64,000 nucleotides of DNA from Cliona cf. orientalis (GCA_963930775.1 OZ005706.1:372001-436000); one strand, 5' to 3'; shown: positions 1 through 19,200, counted from the stretch's first letter. The notes: generated by a model not told the origin, from the sequence alone. Made by a program: numbers and translations.

Positions 1-451
1 CAGCCATGCCCTGCCCGCCAAATGATCACTGAGCTGTAACGAAGTGATATTATCGGTGGATCATGATGTGATCCATAATTAGTGTGTGTGTGCACGTGTG
101 TGAGTGTGTATCTGTCCACTAGTCCATGACTTAGCTTAGCTGCCACTACTGGTATCTGCGATGCTTTGTTTTGCATACCATGCCTATTTGCTGATGATAT
201 GCATGGCCTCTTGCGTAGTGCTGCCTCTCTGTACTCACACACACACACACACATTGGTCGCTTGTGACCCAGGCCATCCCAGGCCATCAAGGTGACTGTT
301 TGTGTAAGTGCAAGTGTTGATGTTGGATGGTTGGCATAGGTGACGAAATTCTCCCCTTCTCGGTTTAAATATCACTCTCTTTATTTTGGATTTCACATAA
401 TATTATATACATTGTACATTTGTACGCACTCACACACACTGTGCTGTTCAG
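1..451. other. 5' flank or 5' intron of the kinase gene
   Basis: No coding exon is recognised. The stretch holds a TG-rich region (82-110) and an (AC)n tract near 236-252. The kinase start codon at 452 follows directly on a TTCAG that looks like a splice acceptor, so this stretch may be a 5'UTR intron, with an untranslated or short coding exon upstream. Confidence 0.5.
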
Positions 452-5926
<5,475 letters not shown>

Positions 5927-6397
5927 TCCACAAAGTGCAATCTTGTACACAATGTTTTTTTTCTTTGAGAAATTAAGTAGGTCCACACAGCACACTTTAT
6001 CCAGAGACTGTCCAATGTCTTACTACTGTTACGCATCCAATGCCTTTCCCCTGCATAATTTTGCATCCATGGAAACAGCAGAAACAAGAGATTACTACGT
6101 TTTAGTGAATTTTTCGGTGTATTATTATTTTTGATCCTCACTGTTGTTTCTCTGTGTACATGTAACAGTCCTACCACGACTATGTGTACGTGTATGTTCG
6201 TGTTGTACACTTGTATCATGGTATATAATGTTCTAGACGTGTGTTCTATTATAAATCTGGCAAAAATAATGCGGTTTTCGCGAAAATAATCATTGGGAAA
6301 TTATGATTATTGCGCAACGTATTGGCCACACCCACCGATGCAATCCCTGGTCACGCCCACTATACTGGGACTCGACTCGGAGGGTCCAAGGGACAAG
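5927..6397. other. Intergenic: kinase 3' end to UXS1 start
   Basis: These 471 bp must hold the kinase 3'UTR and the UXS1 promoter. No coding similarity is seen. A TCGCGAAA palindrome-like motif lies near 6278-6285, and an ATTGG (inverted CCAAT) at about 6331. Nothing else is recognised. Confidence 0.5.
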
Positions 6398-9300
6398 ATG
6401 TGGAAGCTATCCGTCTTTAGCAAGTCACCACTGTTGGTGATTCTACTGATGGTCTTATTTTTCTGTGGATTCAGTAAGTTTCGAGGCGGATCAGCCCCCC
6501 CCATAGCCTGTACATTTCACATGCTCATAATATGAACTGCTGTGTTGTTATTTGCTCCACCACCATGTACTTGTACTGCTTGCAGTTATGCTGATGAACC
6601 TGAGCAGTCCTTCATCTATGGAAAGGTTAGTTACTGTTAAAGATCTACAGCGGAGGGAGATCATCATTAGCTATTAGGATGCATTTTTGTCTGATACGAT
6701 GTCTGTACATATGCTGGACTTACGCTAACGGTGTCTCTTATTTTCAGGGAACAGAGGCAACTTGCCAGTATGATCAGCACAGAAGTCCACGCTGCAATCA
6801 AGAAGGTAAAAGTGATACCATTTCCTCCTGTTAATGTTTGCGTACAATATCATTCTCTTCCAGGAGACAGGGCTGCTGGAAGGAAGGATTCGTTTCTTGG
6901 AGGAAGAGTAAGTCCCCTCTAATTTAAAGAAGCCCACCCACTCACTCCTCCCCTAGCTAGCTCCTTCGCTGCATTTTCTCCTTTTTTGGATATTTAGTGC
7001 CGTCTTCAAGAACTCGATGGACAACCGGCAACCTGTGTCAGTGCAACACGGCAAGACATTCCCCAAGGTCAAGAGGCTAACTGAAGCAGACAGAAAAAGA
7101 ATTCTGGTATAAAGATAATATTAAAAAATCCCACCAAAAGTTGAGATCATGAACTTTTTTTCTGATTCATTCAGGTGACTGGTGGGGCGGGGTTTGTTGG
7201 GTCACATCTCGTGGATCAGCTCATGAGGGATGGACACGAGGTAGGTAGGTAGGTAGGGGGTGTGGTGGTCATGTGATGATCATGTGATTACAGCTGTAGT
7301 AGTATTATGATTTGGTGATGATAATGTAGGTGACTGTAGCGGACAACTTCTTTACTGGCAGGCGAAAGAATGTGGAGCACTGGTAAGTATTAAAATTAAT
7401 TTAGTTAATGCCCAATTAAGTAGTATTTATAATAGATTCTTGGCAAGTCCTTTTCCCCCCCCCCTCCCCCAATCTCTATTTCTCTCTCTCTCTCTCTCTC
7501 TTATACTCCAGGATTGGCCATGAAAATTTTGAGCTCTTAAACCACGATATCGTGAACAAACTGATGATTGAGGTGGACCAGATCTACCACCTTGCCTCCC
7601 CCGCCTCTCCCGTCAAGTACATGTACAACCCGATCAAGACCATCAAGACCAATACGATCGGCACACTCAACATGCTCGGTCTAGCCAAGAGAGTCAAGGC
7701 CCGAATGCTCCTCGCTTCAACGTCCGAGGTCTACGGCGACCCCGCCGTCCACCCCCAGGACGAGACCTACTGGGGTAACGTCAACCCCATCGGCCCCAGG
7801 GCGTGCTACGACGAGGGGAAGAGAGTGGCAGAGACGATGGTCTATGCTTACGCCCACCAGGTGTGTAGCTATATTTACAAGTATTGGCTACAGTTACTCA
7901 ATGTTTGATATCACGCGAAAGAGCCTTTGATGGTGCATTACTGTAGTCTAGATTAGTGAAGCAGTTGAATTGACTTCAGTGACGCCCTTCCTTAAGTGTC
8001 AATGTTATCTTGTCTCCATACTTGTAGGATAACATTGACGTTCGTGTGGCACGCATCTTCAACACTTACGGTCCTAGGATGCACATGTATGATGGTAAGA
8101 CGGGAGAAAGAGAGAGAGGGGGGAGAGGGTATATAACTTAGCTTACTGTGCAATTTTACATATGAATAGGTCGTGTTGTGAGCAATTTCATCATTCAGGG
8201 GCTCCAAGGAAAACCCCTTACAGTGAGTCACGTGACTGTCACATGACTTTTATTGTGGCACTATTATATACATGTATATCTCCATGCACTAGATATTCTC
8301 TCCTGGAAACCAGACTAGATCCTTTATGTACATAAGGTCAGAGCATAAAAATGGACTACTTCTAGGAATTTGTGTCATAGCTAAATTGGAATTTTGTGAA
8401 ACTTCAGTGATTTGGTGTCTGGATTGATTGCGCTGATGAACAGTGACTACAGTCAGCCCGTTAACCTTGGTAACCCGGAGGAACACACGATCAAGGAGTT
8501 TGCCAAGATCGTACAGAAAGAAATAGGTAATTACATAATCATTACAATTCAGAGGCAACACAAAATTTAATAATTACTATAGGCAGACTCATGCAATCCT
8601 AGATTCTAGATTATAAGCACTATTCAGTGTTAACAGAGAATGTATTTCAACTACTCCTCAGGCCTTAGTATATATAACAAATTTTCTTGAATTGAGTAAT
8701 CATATCTTCTCTTCCATTCTAGGGAAGAATGGGTCGGTAGAGCTGATGCCAGCCAATCAGGACGACCCAAGGAGAAGACAGCCCAACATCAGCAGAGCAA
8801 TCAAGGAACTCGGATGGAGACCAGTGGTAAGATTAATACAACCACCATGCCCCTAATTTGATTATGCTATTACAAGTATGTTTGATGTAACAATGATGGG
8901 ATAATGTGCATGAGTTATTCACAGTAATGCCCTCCAGGAATTAAGGACACTGATTGTCTGAAAAATATTTTTCGTTAGATTATGAGCTACATTTTGGTAT
9001 TTGTTCCAGCTCAATAACTATTACCGTTACCGAAATACGTTTTTTGGTCTGAGTATAAATGTGACAATCATACATATAAGGTTGTCTTTGAAGAAGCTTG
9101 GTATGTATACTATGGCATAGTCTAACATGTTCAGGACCATGGTAGCTACTTTCATCTGCTCAAGAGCTACATCTTGGTTTTTGTTCCAGCTCCATAGCTC
9201 TATCCATTACCGAGAAACACTTTGGCGCGCGCCGCGGTATAGAGTTAATGATATTCATAGCTTTTAATTAATTACGTCACGGTCCGTACCGTCCAACATG

Positions 9301-10118
9301 AAAACCATACGCGTTTTGCTACCCCCTGTCCCAGCTCAATAAATAGCATTTTCTGGGAGGGACTATCGATAACGGGGCTAGACGGTGTCAGGGGACCCCC
9401 TCTGGCACCTGCAGCTGAAAACTGCACATGGTCCTGGGCATATATGGCTTAGGGGTCGCCCAGGTTCCTCCCTTGAATACCCCCCATCCCTGGAAGTATG
9501 CAAGCTGCGGTAATGTCCGCAGTGTCACTCCCAAACGGATCACCGAAGCTGCAGCACCTCGGCCCGGGGGGAGGGATGATTGGGACTATTTTTGTCATCA
9601 TTTTGATGTAACAATTGTGAATTATTCACAGTATTGCCCTCCACTATTTCACTATTTCATTTTGCTTTGGATGCTTCAGCCTCAGGCCTCTGAGTGACCA
9701 ATCGGATCGCAGTATTTGTTACAACTATAGGGTAATGTAGGTATTGTAGGTATTATAAGGTATTGTAGGGTAATGTAGGTCAGGAATCTGATCGATCTGT
9801 TGGTAGTCCACTATTTCACTTTGTTTTGCTCGGGATGCTACAGCCTCGGGCCTCTGAGTGACCAATCGGATCACAGTACTAAATTTTGTTACATATACGG
9901 GGGGAGGGATGATTGGGACTATTTTTGTGTCAAAAATCAGAATTTTTTTTACTTAGAATGTGATCAGGGCTAAGCTTATTTTTCGTTGTATATAGGTGTG
10001 TAGTATAATAATTACATTATCATTATTGTGTAATTGGTTGCAGGTGCCTCTCAGGGAAGGTATACAAAGAACTATTGAATATTTCAAACATGAGATAGGC
10101 AATGTCAAAAACAGTTGA
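6398..10118 (+). CDS. UXS1: UDP-glucuronic acid decarboxylase
   Basis: Exons: 6398-6473, 6586-6625, 6748-6805, 6864-6907, 6998-7106, 7175-7240, 7330-7382, 7512-7860, 8028-8094, 8170-8222, 8293-8336, 8408-8526, 8723-8826, 10044-10118; 418 residues (human 420). The enzyme converts UDP-glucuronate to UDP-xylose, the primer sugar for proteoglycan synthesis, in the Golgi/ER lumen. An N-terminal signal anchor ([14 protein letters not shown]) predicts a type II membrane protein. A short coiled stem follows, then an extended SDR domain: NAD-binding TGGAGFVGS, substrate stretch [30 protein letters not shown], and catalytic Tyr-x3-Lys in CYDEGK. Exon 11 is only 44 nt and was found by phase and similarity. 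An upstream in-frame ATG at 6338 exists; 6398 was chosen for its purine at -3 and its position next to the membrane anchor. Confidence 0.96.
8827..10043 (+). repeat. Dispersed repeat G, copy 1, in UXS1 last intron
   Basis: About 8890-9545 matches a second copy at about 52076-52995. Shared stretches include GAGTTATTCACAGTAATG, TATGAGCTACATTTTGGT and GTCGCCCAGGTTCCTCCC. Further on, a ~75-bp segment around 9640-9715 (CCACTATTTCACT... to ...GTGACCAATCGGATC) repeats at about 9808-9880. A GGGGGGAGGGATGATTGGGA motif occurs near 9569 and 9900. No transposase frame is seen, so this looks like a non-autonomous or decayed element. Confidence 0.7.
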
Positions 10119-10245
10119 AATATGAAAAATAATCAATTTTTTATCATCTGCATAATAATTATGTCACGGGCACCATGTACCCTGTCAAAATTACTAATTA
10201 TTCTGACTGTACAATGAATATTGTTAAATTGATCATACAACTCCA

Positions 10246-13200
10246 TCATCTGTACATGGGTGGTTGTCCAGGGTTCATAGCAGGTTGATATCCCATGGGA
10301 GCCTGGGCAGGGGGCCGGGGGCCACCAGGAGGCATCATCACTCCAGGCCCCCCGGGGGGCTGCTGAACATATTGTGCCTGTTGAGGGGCTTGCATCATCT
10401 GTCCCATGGGCATGGGGGGCGTGGCCTGCATGGGGCCGGGACCCGGGCGCATGGCATACTGCTGGCCGTGTGCTGCCCCAGCAGGGTAGCCACCTGCAGC
10501 CATCTGCTGCATAGCAGCTGCCCGCCTCTGCATATGCATCTGTTGAAGCCTGGCCATTTGGTTTCTCCTCTGCTGTACTTGCTGGTGGCGCAGTAGCATC
10601 TGTTGCGTCATGTCATGAGTCGCCATCATTCCCCCCGGAGCACCGGGGGGCATCCCCCCTGCAGCGGCTGGATTCATCATGGGGGTTCGATAATTCGGAG
10701 GGGGGTGATTCGCCATCATTGGGCCTGCCGCCCCCCCTGGATACTGGACGCCTCCCCCTGCTCTAATTTGCTGCTGCTGCTGCTGTACATGCATGAGATT
10801 CTGAGCCCTGATCTGCTCCAGTTTCATCCTTGCAGTTATTCCCGTCATTCCGCCACCAGCAACCTGCTGGGGCATCATTCGGCCCATCTGCGGCTGCATG
10901 CCTCCTGCAGTAGCTCCACCCCCTGCTCCGCCCATCATCCCCCTCCCCACGGCACCTTGGCCAGTCCTCATCATCATGGTATTGGGGGCCCGATGCATTC
11001 CCTGATTGAGAGTAAACTGGCCCTGATGAGCTCCCTGCTGGCTCGGAATACTTGTGCTGGGAGGAGGTCGAATGGGGCCGCTAACTTGCGGCGGATTCAT
11101 GTTATTGGAACCGATTGGCTGCTGGGAGGCCCCGCCCATTGCTCCTCCCACTCCTGTAGTGGTCACGGGAGTGGCACTGGACGAAGGAGTGATGGTGTTG
11201 GTGGTCGTAGTGACTTGTCTGGTGCTCTCCTTCGTGGTGTCGGTCAGCGAAGGATCTATTTCAGGTTTTGGATTGTCGTCCAGCGCAGGGGGAGCAGGGG
11301 CAGCTTCAGGTAGGCTCACATAGTGGGGACGGAACATCATACCAGAGTTCTGCGCAGAGGAAAAACATAAATCTGCATAATTACGAGGAGGCACTTATAC
11401 CTACACTTTACTGTCATTATATTATTATTATATTATGATTATAGAGTTGGCACTGCCTTAGGTGAAAGAATGGTAATAACAGTTTGCATTGAATTTTCAA
11501 GATTGTATCCCTTTAACAAAATCATAGGATACCTCGAAGTGGTTTTGATGGTTGTGGAACTGTACTAGCCAGCGTTGCTCCTCGTACTTCAGGGGCTTTC
11601 GCTTCATGCGGACAGCTCCAAACCAGGAGAGCATCAGAGGTCCTGAGTTCTTCACTCCCTCCAGGATGTCCCACGGAGATATGTCTCTGGTGTCCTGCAC
11701 CCTCAGACCCTGCGGGAGAGAGAGGAGAGAGAGAGAGAGAGGAGGGGGAGATGTGATATCTAAGATTATTTTTATCTCAAGATGGTGTTCAACGTATAAG
11801 ATTTTGTATTGCTTACATTGATGCGTTCTGTTGATACTTGTCGTGTGACACTGGAGGGCTGTTTGACGGTCGTCACGGTGAACATGCGCTGGGAGAGTGG
11901 GAACAGCTGCTGAATCTCGTCAACGCAGTAAGACTTGGCCCCGCTCAGCTCAGCCTTCAGCTTCTTGGTGCAGTTGGAGTAAGGCTTCTTACCTTCGTCG
12001 GAGGACATGGCCAGACACATGTGGAAGTCTGGGTTGAGGTGGCTGAGCAAAGCACACAGCATGTCCAGGCAGTTGGTGAACAGCTCACTATATACACAGG
12101 AAGGAGAGAAATAGCACTCAACTTAGGAGTACATTATTCATACCGTATAGCCGGAAATATTGGTGGGCATTAAATTTGGCGGTTGAGCCCAAAATCGCTA
12201 TTGCAAGAATATTGGCGGATTTAAATTTGGCGGTTCGGTACGGGATCGCCATACGTATATATGCGAGTAGGAAATTTTGGCGGATTTTAATTTGGCGGTT
12301 GCAATATAGACCGCCAAACCGCCAAATTTAATTCCCCGCCAAATTTTCCGGCTATACGGTATACTCAAAAAATCGCCAAACGATTGCAGTAACCCTCCGC
12401 CTACGCTTCGCGGCGAGGGTTAATAAATCAATTATGCATAAAACTGAATGCATGTATACATATATATACAATTTAAGTGTATATAGGAACCTTGGGGCTC
12501 TGGGGACTGGCCCTATCATAGAGTCGGTAGACTCTATAAGTAGGGATGGCACGGATACTCCATATATGTAATACATTACAAAAATCCAAATAGTTCAAAA
12601 CAGGTAACTTTGTGAAATTTCTAAGTGTCAAAATCAGAATCTACAGCAAATTATCTATCTAATAAGACCAAGATCATCCATCAATTCAATTGTATATGCC
12701 AGAACCAGATGTTAAAAAAAATAGTCATTTGTCAATCTTTCTTTCTTTCTTTCTTTGTCATTTCCAGGGCTAACTCAAGACTTTCTGGACCTCTCACCTT
12801 GGTTCTCATATAAATCCACTCAATTTTGTAGCGCGCAGTGCAGTGGCACGCTAGTTTTGCGTTATCTCTCCAGTCACGTAATGGTGGGTGTGTACGGCAC
12901 ATTAAAGATAGGGCCGGTGTGTCTGATACGCCATTTTTGTCATATAATGCGCATGCTCATAATGTGTTGCCATGGTGAAGTCATGTGACTGTAGTCAGCG
13001 GCGCGCGCCACCGCCGCTAGCGCCTCGAACCAAGCTAGCTTAGCCAGGCTGCCTAGCCATAGCTAAGAACCAGGCTCTCCCGCGCGAGCTAGGCCAGTGC
13101 GAGCGCGAGCGCGATAAAGCAAACCTAGCTAGAGGCTAGCGCGTGCAGCGCTAGTACTGCGCTGGGATATGGAGACTCGAGGCCTCAACGTACGGGCGCG

Positions 13201-16200
13201 GCACGGCCCTCAGCGGTCGGTATAACAGCCAGCTCAGTAGTGACAAAGATAGTCGATAAGATCAATAATAGCTACACTACTACTAGAGTCTCATCGCTAC
13301 TTGGCCGCCTGAAAACAGCTTTATCGCCTAGGCGAGATAACAAGGGGCGTGGCTATTACTTTTACGCGCACGCGCGAACTTCGGCACCTCCCATCTGTAC
13401 TTACTGTATAACAGTTACACTCATGCAATAAAAAAAAACAGAAACAAGTGTAAAAACAATTGAATAAAATTGAAGGATGAAGTAGGGATGGCAATGCCAA
13501 AAAGTACACAAACAAGATTTTTAGGGATAAGAGATAATCACAACCACTATACATCCCTACGCTTGCTTTTTGAGTAGCATGGGGATCATAAATAATCAAT
13601 AACAATATAAAATTACTGATAGGGAGAACATTAATTTCTCCCACGTAAAGTCAAGAACACTCCAAGGATAGCATACCATGAATAAGTCGACATCAATAGG
13701 TCTGTAGTTATAATCAAGAAAGCAAGCGTAGGGATGTATAGTGGTTGTGATTATCTCTTATTCCTAAGAATCTTGTTTGTGTACTTTTTGGCATTGCCAT
13801 CCCTACTTCATCCTTCAATTTTATTCAATTGTTTTTACACTTGTTATTCTATAGAGCTCAGAGCTCCCTTTATCAAATTTGCCTTTGCAATTTGATGAAT
13901 GATATCGAACTGTATAATTATGTACCTGGTGTCAGGCTGTCTGTCCACAGCTCCTGAGCATATTAGTTGCATGAGAAGAGGTGTCCACTCCAGGGCGATC
14001 TGCTCACTGACGCAGATGGAGCCAAGCATTGATCCGACCAGGCTCAGTCGAAGTTTGAGGGCATGATAGAGCATCGATTTACTCTGCTCATCACCAGGCA
14101 TACCCTCCTGGGGAAGGTATATATGAAGTGCATGGTTGGGATACGATGGACGTATTAAATTTTGGCAATTTCATACAAAAAGTGAAAGAAACACTATCTC
14201 ACAGAGATTTATGTACTATCCTTGTACACAATCCCACAATAATCACATACCATAAAACGCGAATGTTTTGTTGTTAAAATATTTTTGGACAGCCTGGCTT
14301 GTGCGAAAATTAGACGCATGAAAGTACATGCGCAATATTAATAACGATAATGCGGTACAGGGTCGTTTATCCAAAATTATTTAATGCAAAAATGAAATTT
14401 TTAGACACAAAATATTCGTAATTTACGGTAAATACTATCAGGAGTACATTACTAGGAGTGTGCAATGCACACATGAGTAGTGCAAACATCTCTTTCCAGA
14501 TTTGACATCACAGAATATCATTACTATGCAACCACTAAAACCATGAAGCCATGAAGGTTATGTCTACACTGTCCTATCAGTAACTAGCTGCAGCTGCATC
14601 TATACAGAATGTAACTCAGTGGTTGCAACTTAAGTACCTTCTAATGATATTCAGGCCATGTACAAGGGTGGTTGTGATGTCAAATCTGGAAAGAGATGTT
14701 TGCACTACTATTGTGTGTGTTGCACACTCCTAGTAATGTACTCCTGATACTATGTATATGTACATGTATGCATGGACTGATACGGCTACTCACTTTTTCA
14801 AAAGCAGAGAGGAAAGTTGACAGCTGTGTCTTGAGAGGCCCGAGGAGCTCCTCATGAGTTGTGGTCTGAGCATTCATGCAGGCCAGGACCAGCTCAAGGA
14901 ACGGCTGCTGCCACTGAAGCCCCGTCTTGGTAGGAGCAGCACCACTGCAGGCGGACGCAAAATAATAATAAAAAAAACATCACATTTACACCAATCTGAT
15001 ATTACAAAAATAAGTGCCTAGACATTTCAATGGCTCTATAGTGCTAATATTTGAAAGTGCTTACATTTCAATAATATTACACTGCCATGATATTTCTATT
15101 TGAAATTGTAAGCTAGAAATGATCATAGTATCTGGAAATTGTAAACTTGTTATCTACACAGACCTTGTTGCTCTGGTAGACCGTCTCTTCTCCTGGTTCT
15201 TCTCTAGATTCCACCACTGTCCCTGGCCCAGCACATTCCCGGCACTTTTCAGAACACGACCCAGGACTACCTGGGGCAGCTGAGAGATGAGAGGGGTCAC
15301 CAACCACACACTTGGGCTGAGGAGAAGGAGGAGGAGGGGGGGGGGGGGCAAAGAAAGAAATGAAGGAGAAATTTCGCACATCTTGGGATATAATTAAATG
15401 ACCATTTGGACAACTCAATTTTCTTATCAATTTTTTCGGGGGGGGGGGGGTGCTCCAGATCTATTATAAAGGTACTGAAGCACCAATGTATATAATATAT
15501 ACATAGCTTCACACACTATTACAGTCACTGAACAAGAGTAGGTCAGCTACACTCCTGATAAATTTTATTACCTATGCGATCCATCCCCACTCTCCACGCT
15601 GCACTCAATGGTCTGTCCGAGCCATTCGTCTCCACAGGAGTCCTCAAAAACCTGAATAACCTGTGTGGCGAGGTGGTCGAGGAGGCGGTTGGGCGTGGCC
15701 GATGGCTGCTGAATACGGAAGTTGATGTGCAGGAGTGCATTGTTCAACGTCCATTGGTCCAGATGCTGGGCATGGAATATCATAATATCATAAAAAAGTC
15801 AAAATTCAGAATTCACAACATTTTCAGTAGATCTATACAATTGTGAAAGTGATACATAATATTATAATATTTAGTTACCGTATAGCCGGAAAATTTGGTG
15901 GTGAATTAAATTTGGCGGTTTGGTGGTCTATATTACAACCGCCAAATTAAAATCCGCCAAAAGTTTCCTACTCGCATACATACGTGTGGCGATCCCATAC
16001 CGAACCGCCAAATTTAAATCCGCCAATATTCTTACAATAGCGATTTTGGGCTCAACCGCCAAATTTAATTCCCGCCAATATTTCTGGCCATACGGTATAC
16101 ATATATTTAGTTATTTCTCGACCGTACCTTGAGTATGTGCTCCATGGCGGCGCTGGAGTCCATCCTGGCCAACTGTGCTGAGTCAGCAGATATCTCGGAG

Positions 16201-19200
16201 GAGCAGTAGGGGTTGAGCAGGTGTAGGAGGTACCTCGCCTGGGAGTTTGACGAGAGGGTGTGGTCACCGAGCATGTCGTTATCGAGGAGCAGATTCCGGT
16301 TTCGGCTACACTTTTCCCTCACCCAGTCCTGCGATGCAACAGTCTCAAGGGTATTGCCAATCTAACAGAAATGAAACATTATCTCAAAATTTTGCATAAA
16401 ATTATATTACATGTACACATGCCAAAAAAATTTGAAGCGTCAACCCAAAATTTAGCATAATTATGCAACTACATAGCATATGGCATACATGTATGCATTC
16501 ATGCTCTAAAAAAATTTTTTCGCTAAAATTTAATATTTTCATCCACTCTTCACTGATATATATACCATACCAGCGAATGGTATATATATCAGTGAAATTT
16601 TCATACCTGACTGAGGATGGGGTCGTTCTCCGATATGCTCTGTTGCTGCATTGCCAAGAGTCCCTTGGCCCCGCCCCCTCGAGACATGCCCGGCGGCTGG
16701 CTGACCTTCAACAGATCCTTCAACAAAACAACGATGTAAGCGAAGTCAAGCTGTCGACACTGAGCCAGGAGGTTGTGCTGGACAAATGGAGGAAGCTGAA
16801 CGTTGTGTTCCAAGGTCTCTAAAGACGACGACGACGATGGCAATCGATTTCCCTCGATGTACTCATCGACCAGGAGGTGGAGAGTGAGAGAGATGACAAA
16901 CTGGAGGGCACGTGTGCTGTGCTGGGGAGAGGCGGAGGAGAGTTGGCCCGTCTGTTGGACGTGTAGGATTGGACGGAGGACATAAGTTATGACGTCGTGC
17001 AAAAGGAAGCATTTGTTGGCGATGAGCAAGGCGACAAAGGTCACCAGGTTCGAGTGGATGCCTGGATCGATCAATATCTGCAAGGAGACAAGAGGTTATT
17101 AATTTATTATGAATAATACTGTATAGCCGGAAATATTGGCGGGAATTAAATTGGGCAGTTGAGCTATTGCAATAATATTAGTATTTAAATTTGGTGGTTT
17201 GATACAGGATTGCCATATGTATATAAGCGAGTAGGAAATTTTGGCAGATTTTAATTTGTCAGTTGTGATATTATAGACCGCCAAACCGCCAAATTTTCCA
17301 GCTATACATTAATGTTACACTAACGTTTGAGATCTGTGTGAGTGAGACATATCCAGTGTGGCAAGACTTGAGTATGTTTTGAGGGAGGCAGAGAGCTCTG
17401 AAGCCGCCCATCAGCTCCTCATTGACGGTGGAGCCACAGGCAGAGCACACCTCGGCACACACCTTTGCCAAGTGACACAGGATCCCACTAGTAGGAGGGA
17501 GGAAGAGAGAGAGAGAGAGAGAGAGAGAGAATGTAAGCAATGGTCCCCCCTTTATGTACATGTATGTACTGTAGATTGGGATATTTTCGCCGGAAAAATA
17601 CATGTATTTCGCTTGTAAATTTTTCACGTAGTCTAAATTCGCCGCCAGACTAGCGACCAAAATAGGTTTACATGTAGGTTGACATAATATTATATTACAC
17701 AAAATATTTTGCACGTTTAATTTTCGTCGGAAAAGGTCATTGATATACAGTGATGTAACGGCAAAATTTCGCAATCTATGGTATCATAACTCACCAGTTG
17801 ATGCTATTTTGACAGACGCTGGAGAAAACTTCAATAACGAAAAGAATAACAGTTTTAGGGAAGCAGGGAAAGGGATTGTGCTGAATGAACTGGATCAGCT
17901 TGGGAATATCACACGCACTGAAGGGAGGAGGAGAGAGAGTTAGCATCAAGATAAGAATACACACGTAAGCAAAATTAGATACCTTGGTTTGGAAATATTG
18001 GCAATGGCATCTGGTCTCTGCCTCTCCAGATCCGTCCGTACAGTGGGCGGGGGGTGGCTCTCCTTGGCCACGCCCACCTTCTCCCCCATCATGTAGAGCG
18101 AGCGGCCAAATCCTCGGTATGTGGTCCGAAGGTAGGAGCAGTTGGTGAAGAGATGATGAAGAAACATGAACACTGTTTTCTGGGAGGCCGAGAATTCACC
18201 AGCTTGGCATCTCTCCAGCACACGACAGAGACTGCGGAGACAGGGGTGCATGTATTGGTGGTAAATATTATTGGATATTCCCTTAACTTATGAAGCTGCT
18301 GTTTTTATGATACTATATAAGCTTAAAAATTCTATCATCAAAATTGACCGCGAATACATGTACTTACCCTTCAAATATGATGGTAGTATTTTGCTGTGAG
18401 AGCAGAAGACATGGCAGGTACTTCTGAAGCAGACCAACCACATCGAGACAAAGCTCGCTGGGTAGAGGGGGAACGGCTGCCGATTTCCCCCCAACAGTGC
18501 TGCGATGCCCCTCGTCCTGGCCTGGGGCAGCACTGCACTCGACAATATCGACCAGTAGCTCGATAATTTGATGCACGCTCCCACAAAGCTTGAGAAGCTC
18601 GCAGACAAACACCAGCTGGGCACAGTCGGGGTACACCCTTCCTCCGGGGGGATTACCACCTGGCCCCCCGATAACTACGGGGGTAAGGGAGGAACGTAGA
18701 ATCTTCTCGCAAGATGTAGCTATGATGTGCTGCTCGAAGATGGGAAGGGATGAAAATTTCGGAAGAACTTTTGCCTCGGGAAGAATGTTACTCTGAATGT
18801 TGGCGAGCAGCCTGAAATGATGTTCAACGTCTTCTGAGACTTTCTTGACGATGGCTTCAACTTTGTGTCGCATCTTCCCGACACCGCAGAGCACAACGGC
18901 TCTATTATTCAGCTCCTGCTTGGAGAGGTGAGAGTCGCAGATCGGAAAGTAGGTGGCAAAGATGAGATGGCGGAGGGAGTGCTTGTTCATGGAGACATCG
19001 ATGTGATGCTCTTCTTCTTGGAAGAAGGAGAGAGAGAAGGAATCGACCTTGCTCTGAGAGAGGGGGGAACCGGCCGCATCGTTGTCATGAGGGGGAGAGT
19101 GAAAGCTAGTCAGGGGGGATACGAGTGGTAGAGATTCATAGTGATCCGTGGTAGCTGCTAACATTTGAAGCTTCTGAGCCCTCTCCTGTAGGAGGGCCGG

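Noticed and set aside
6338..6397. Upstream in-frame ATG for UXS1
   Set aside because: It would add 20 unsupported residues before the membrane anchor and has a weak context (CCG before ATG). 6398 has A at -3. It cannot be fully excluded.
10264..11313. Long plus-strand open frames (110 and 236 codons)
   Set aside because: They are antisense to MED12 exon 25, whose Gln/Gly/Met/Pro-rich sequence is GC-rich and stop-poor on both strands. No family resemblance.
15920..16132. Small frames of the type KSAKxSY...AKFKSANI
   Set aside because: The same peptide appears at 48372 and 49710 because all are translations of MITE family A.
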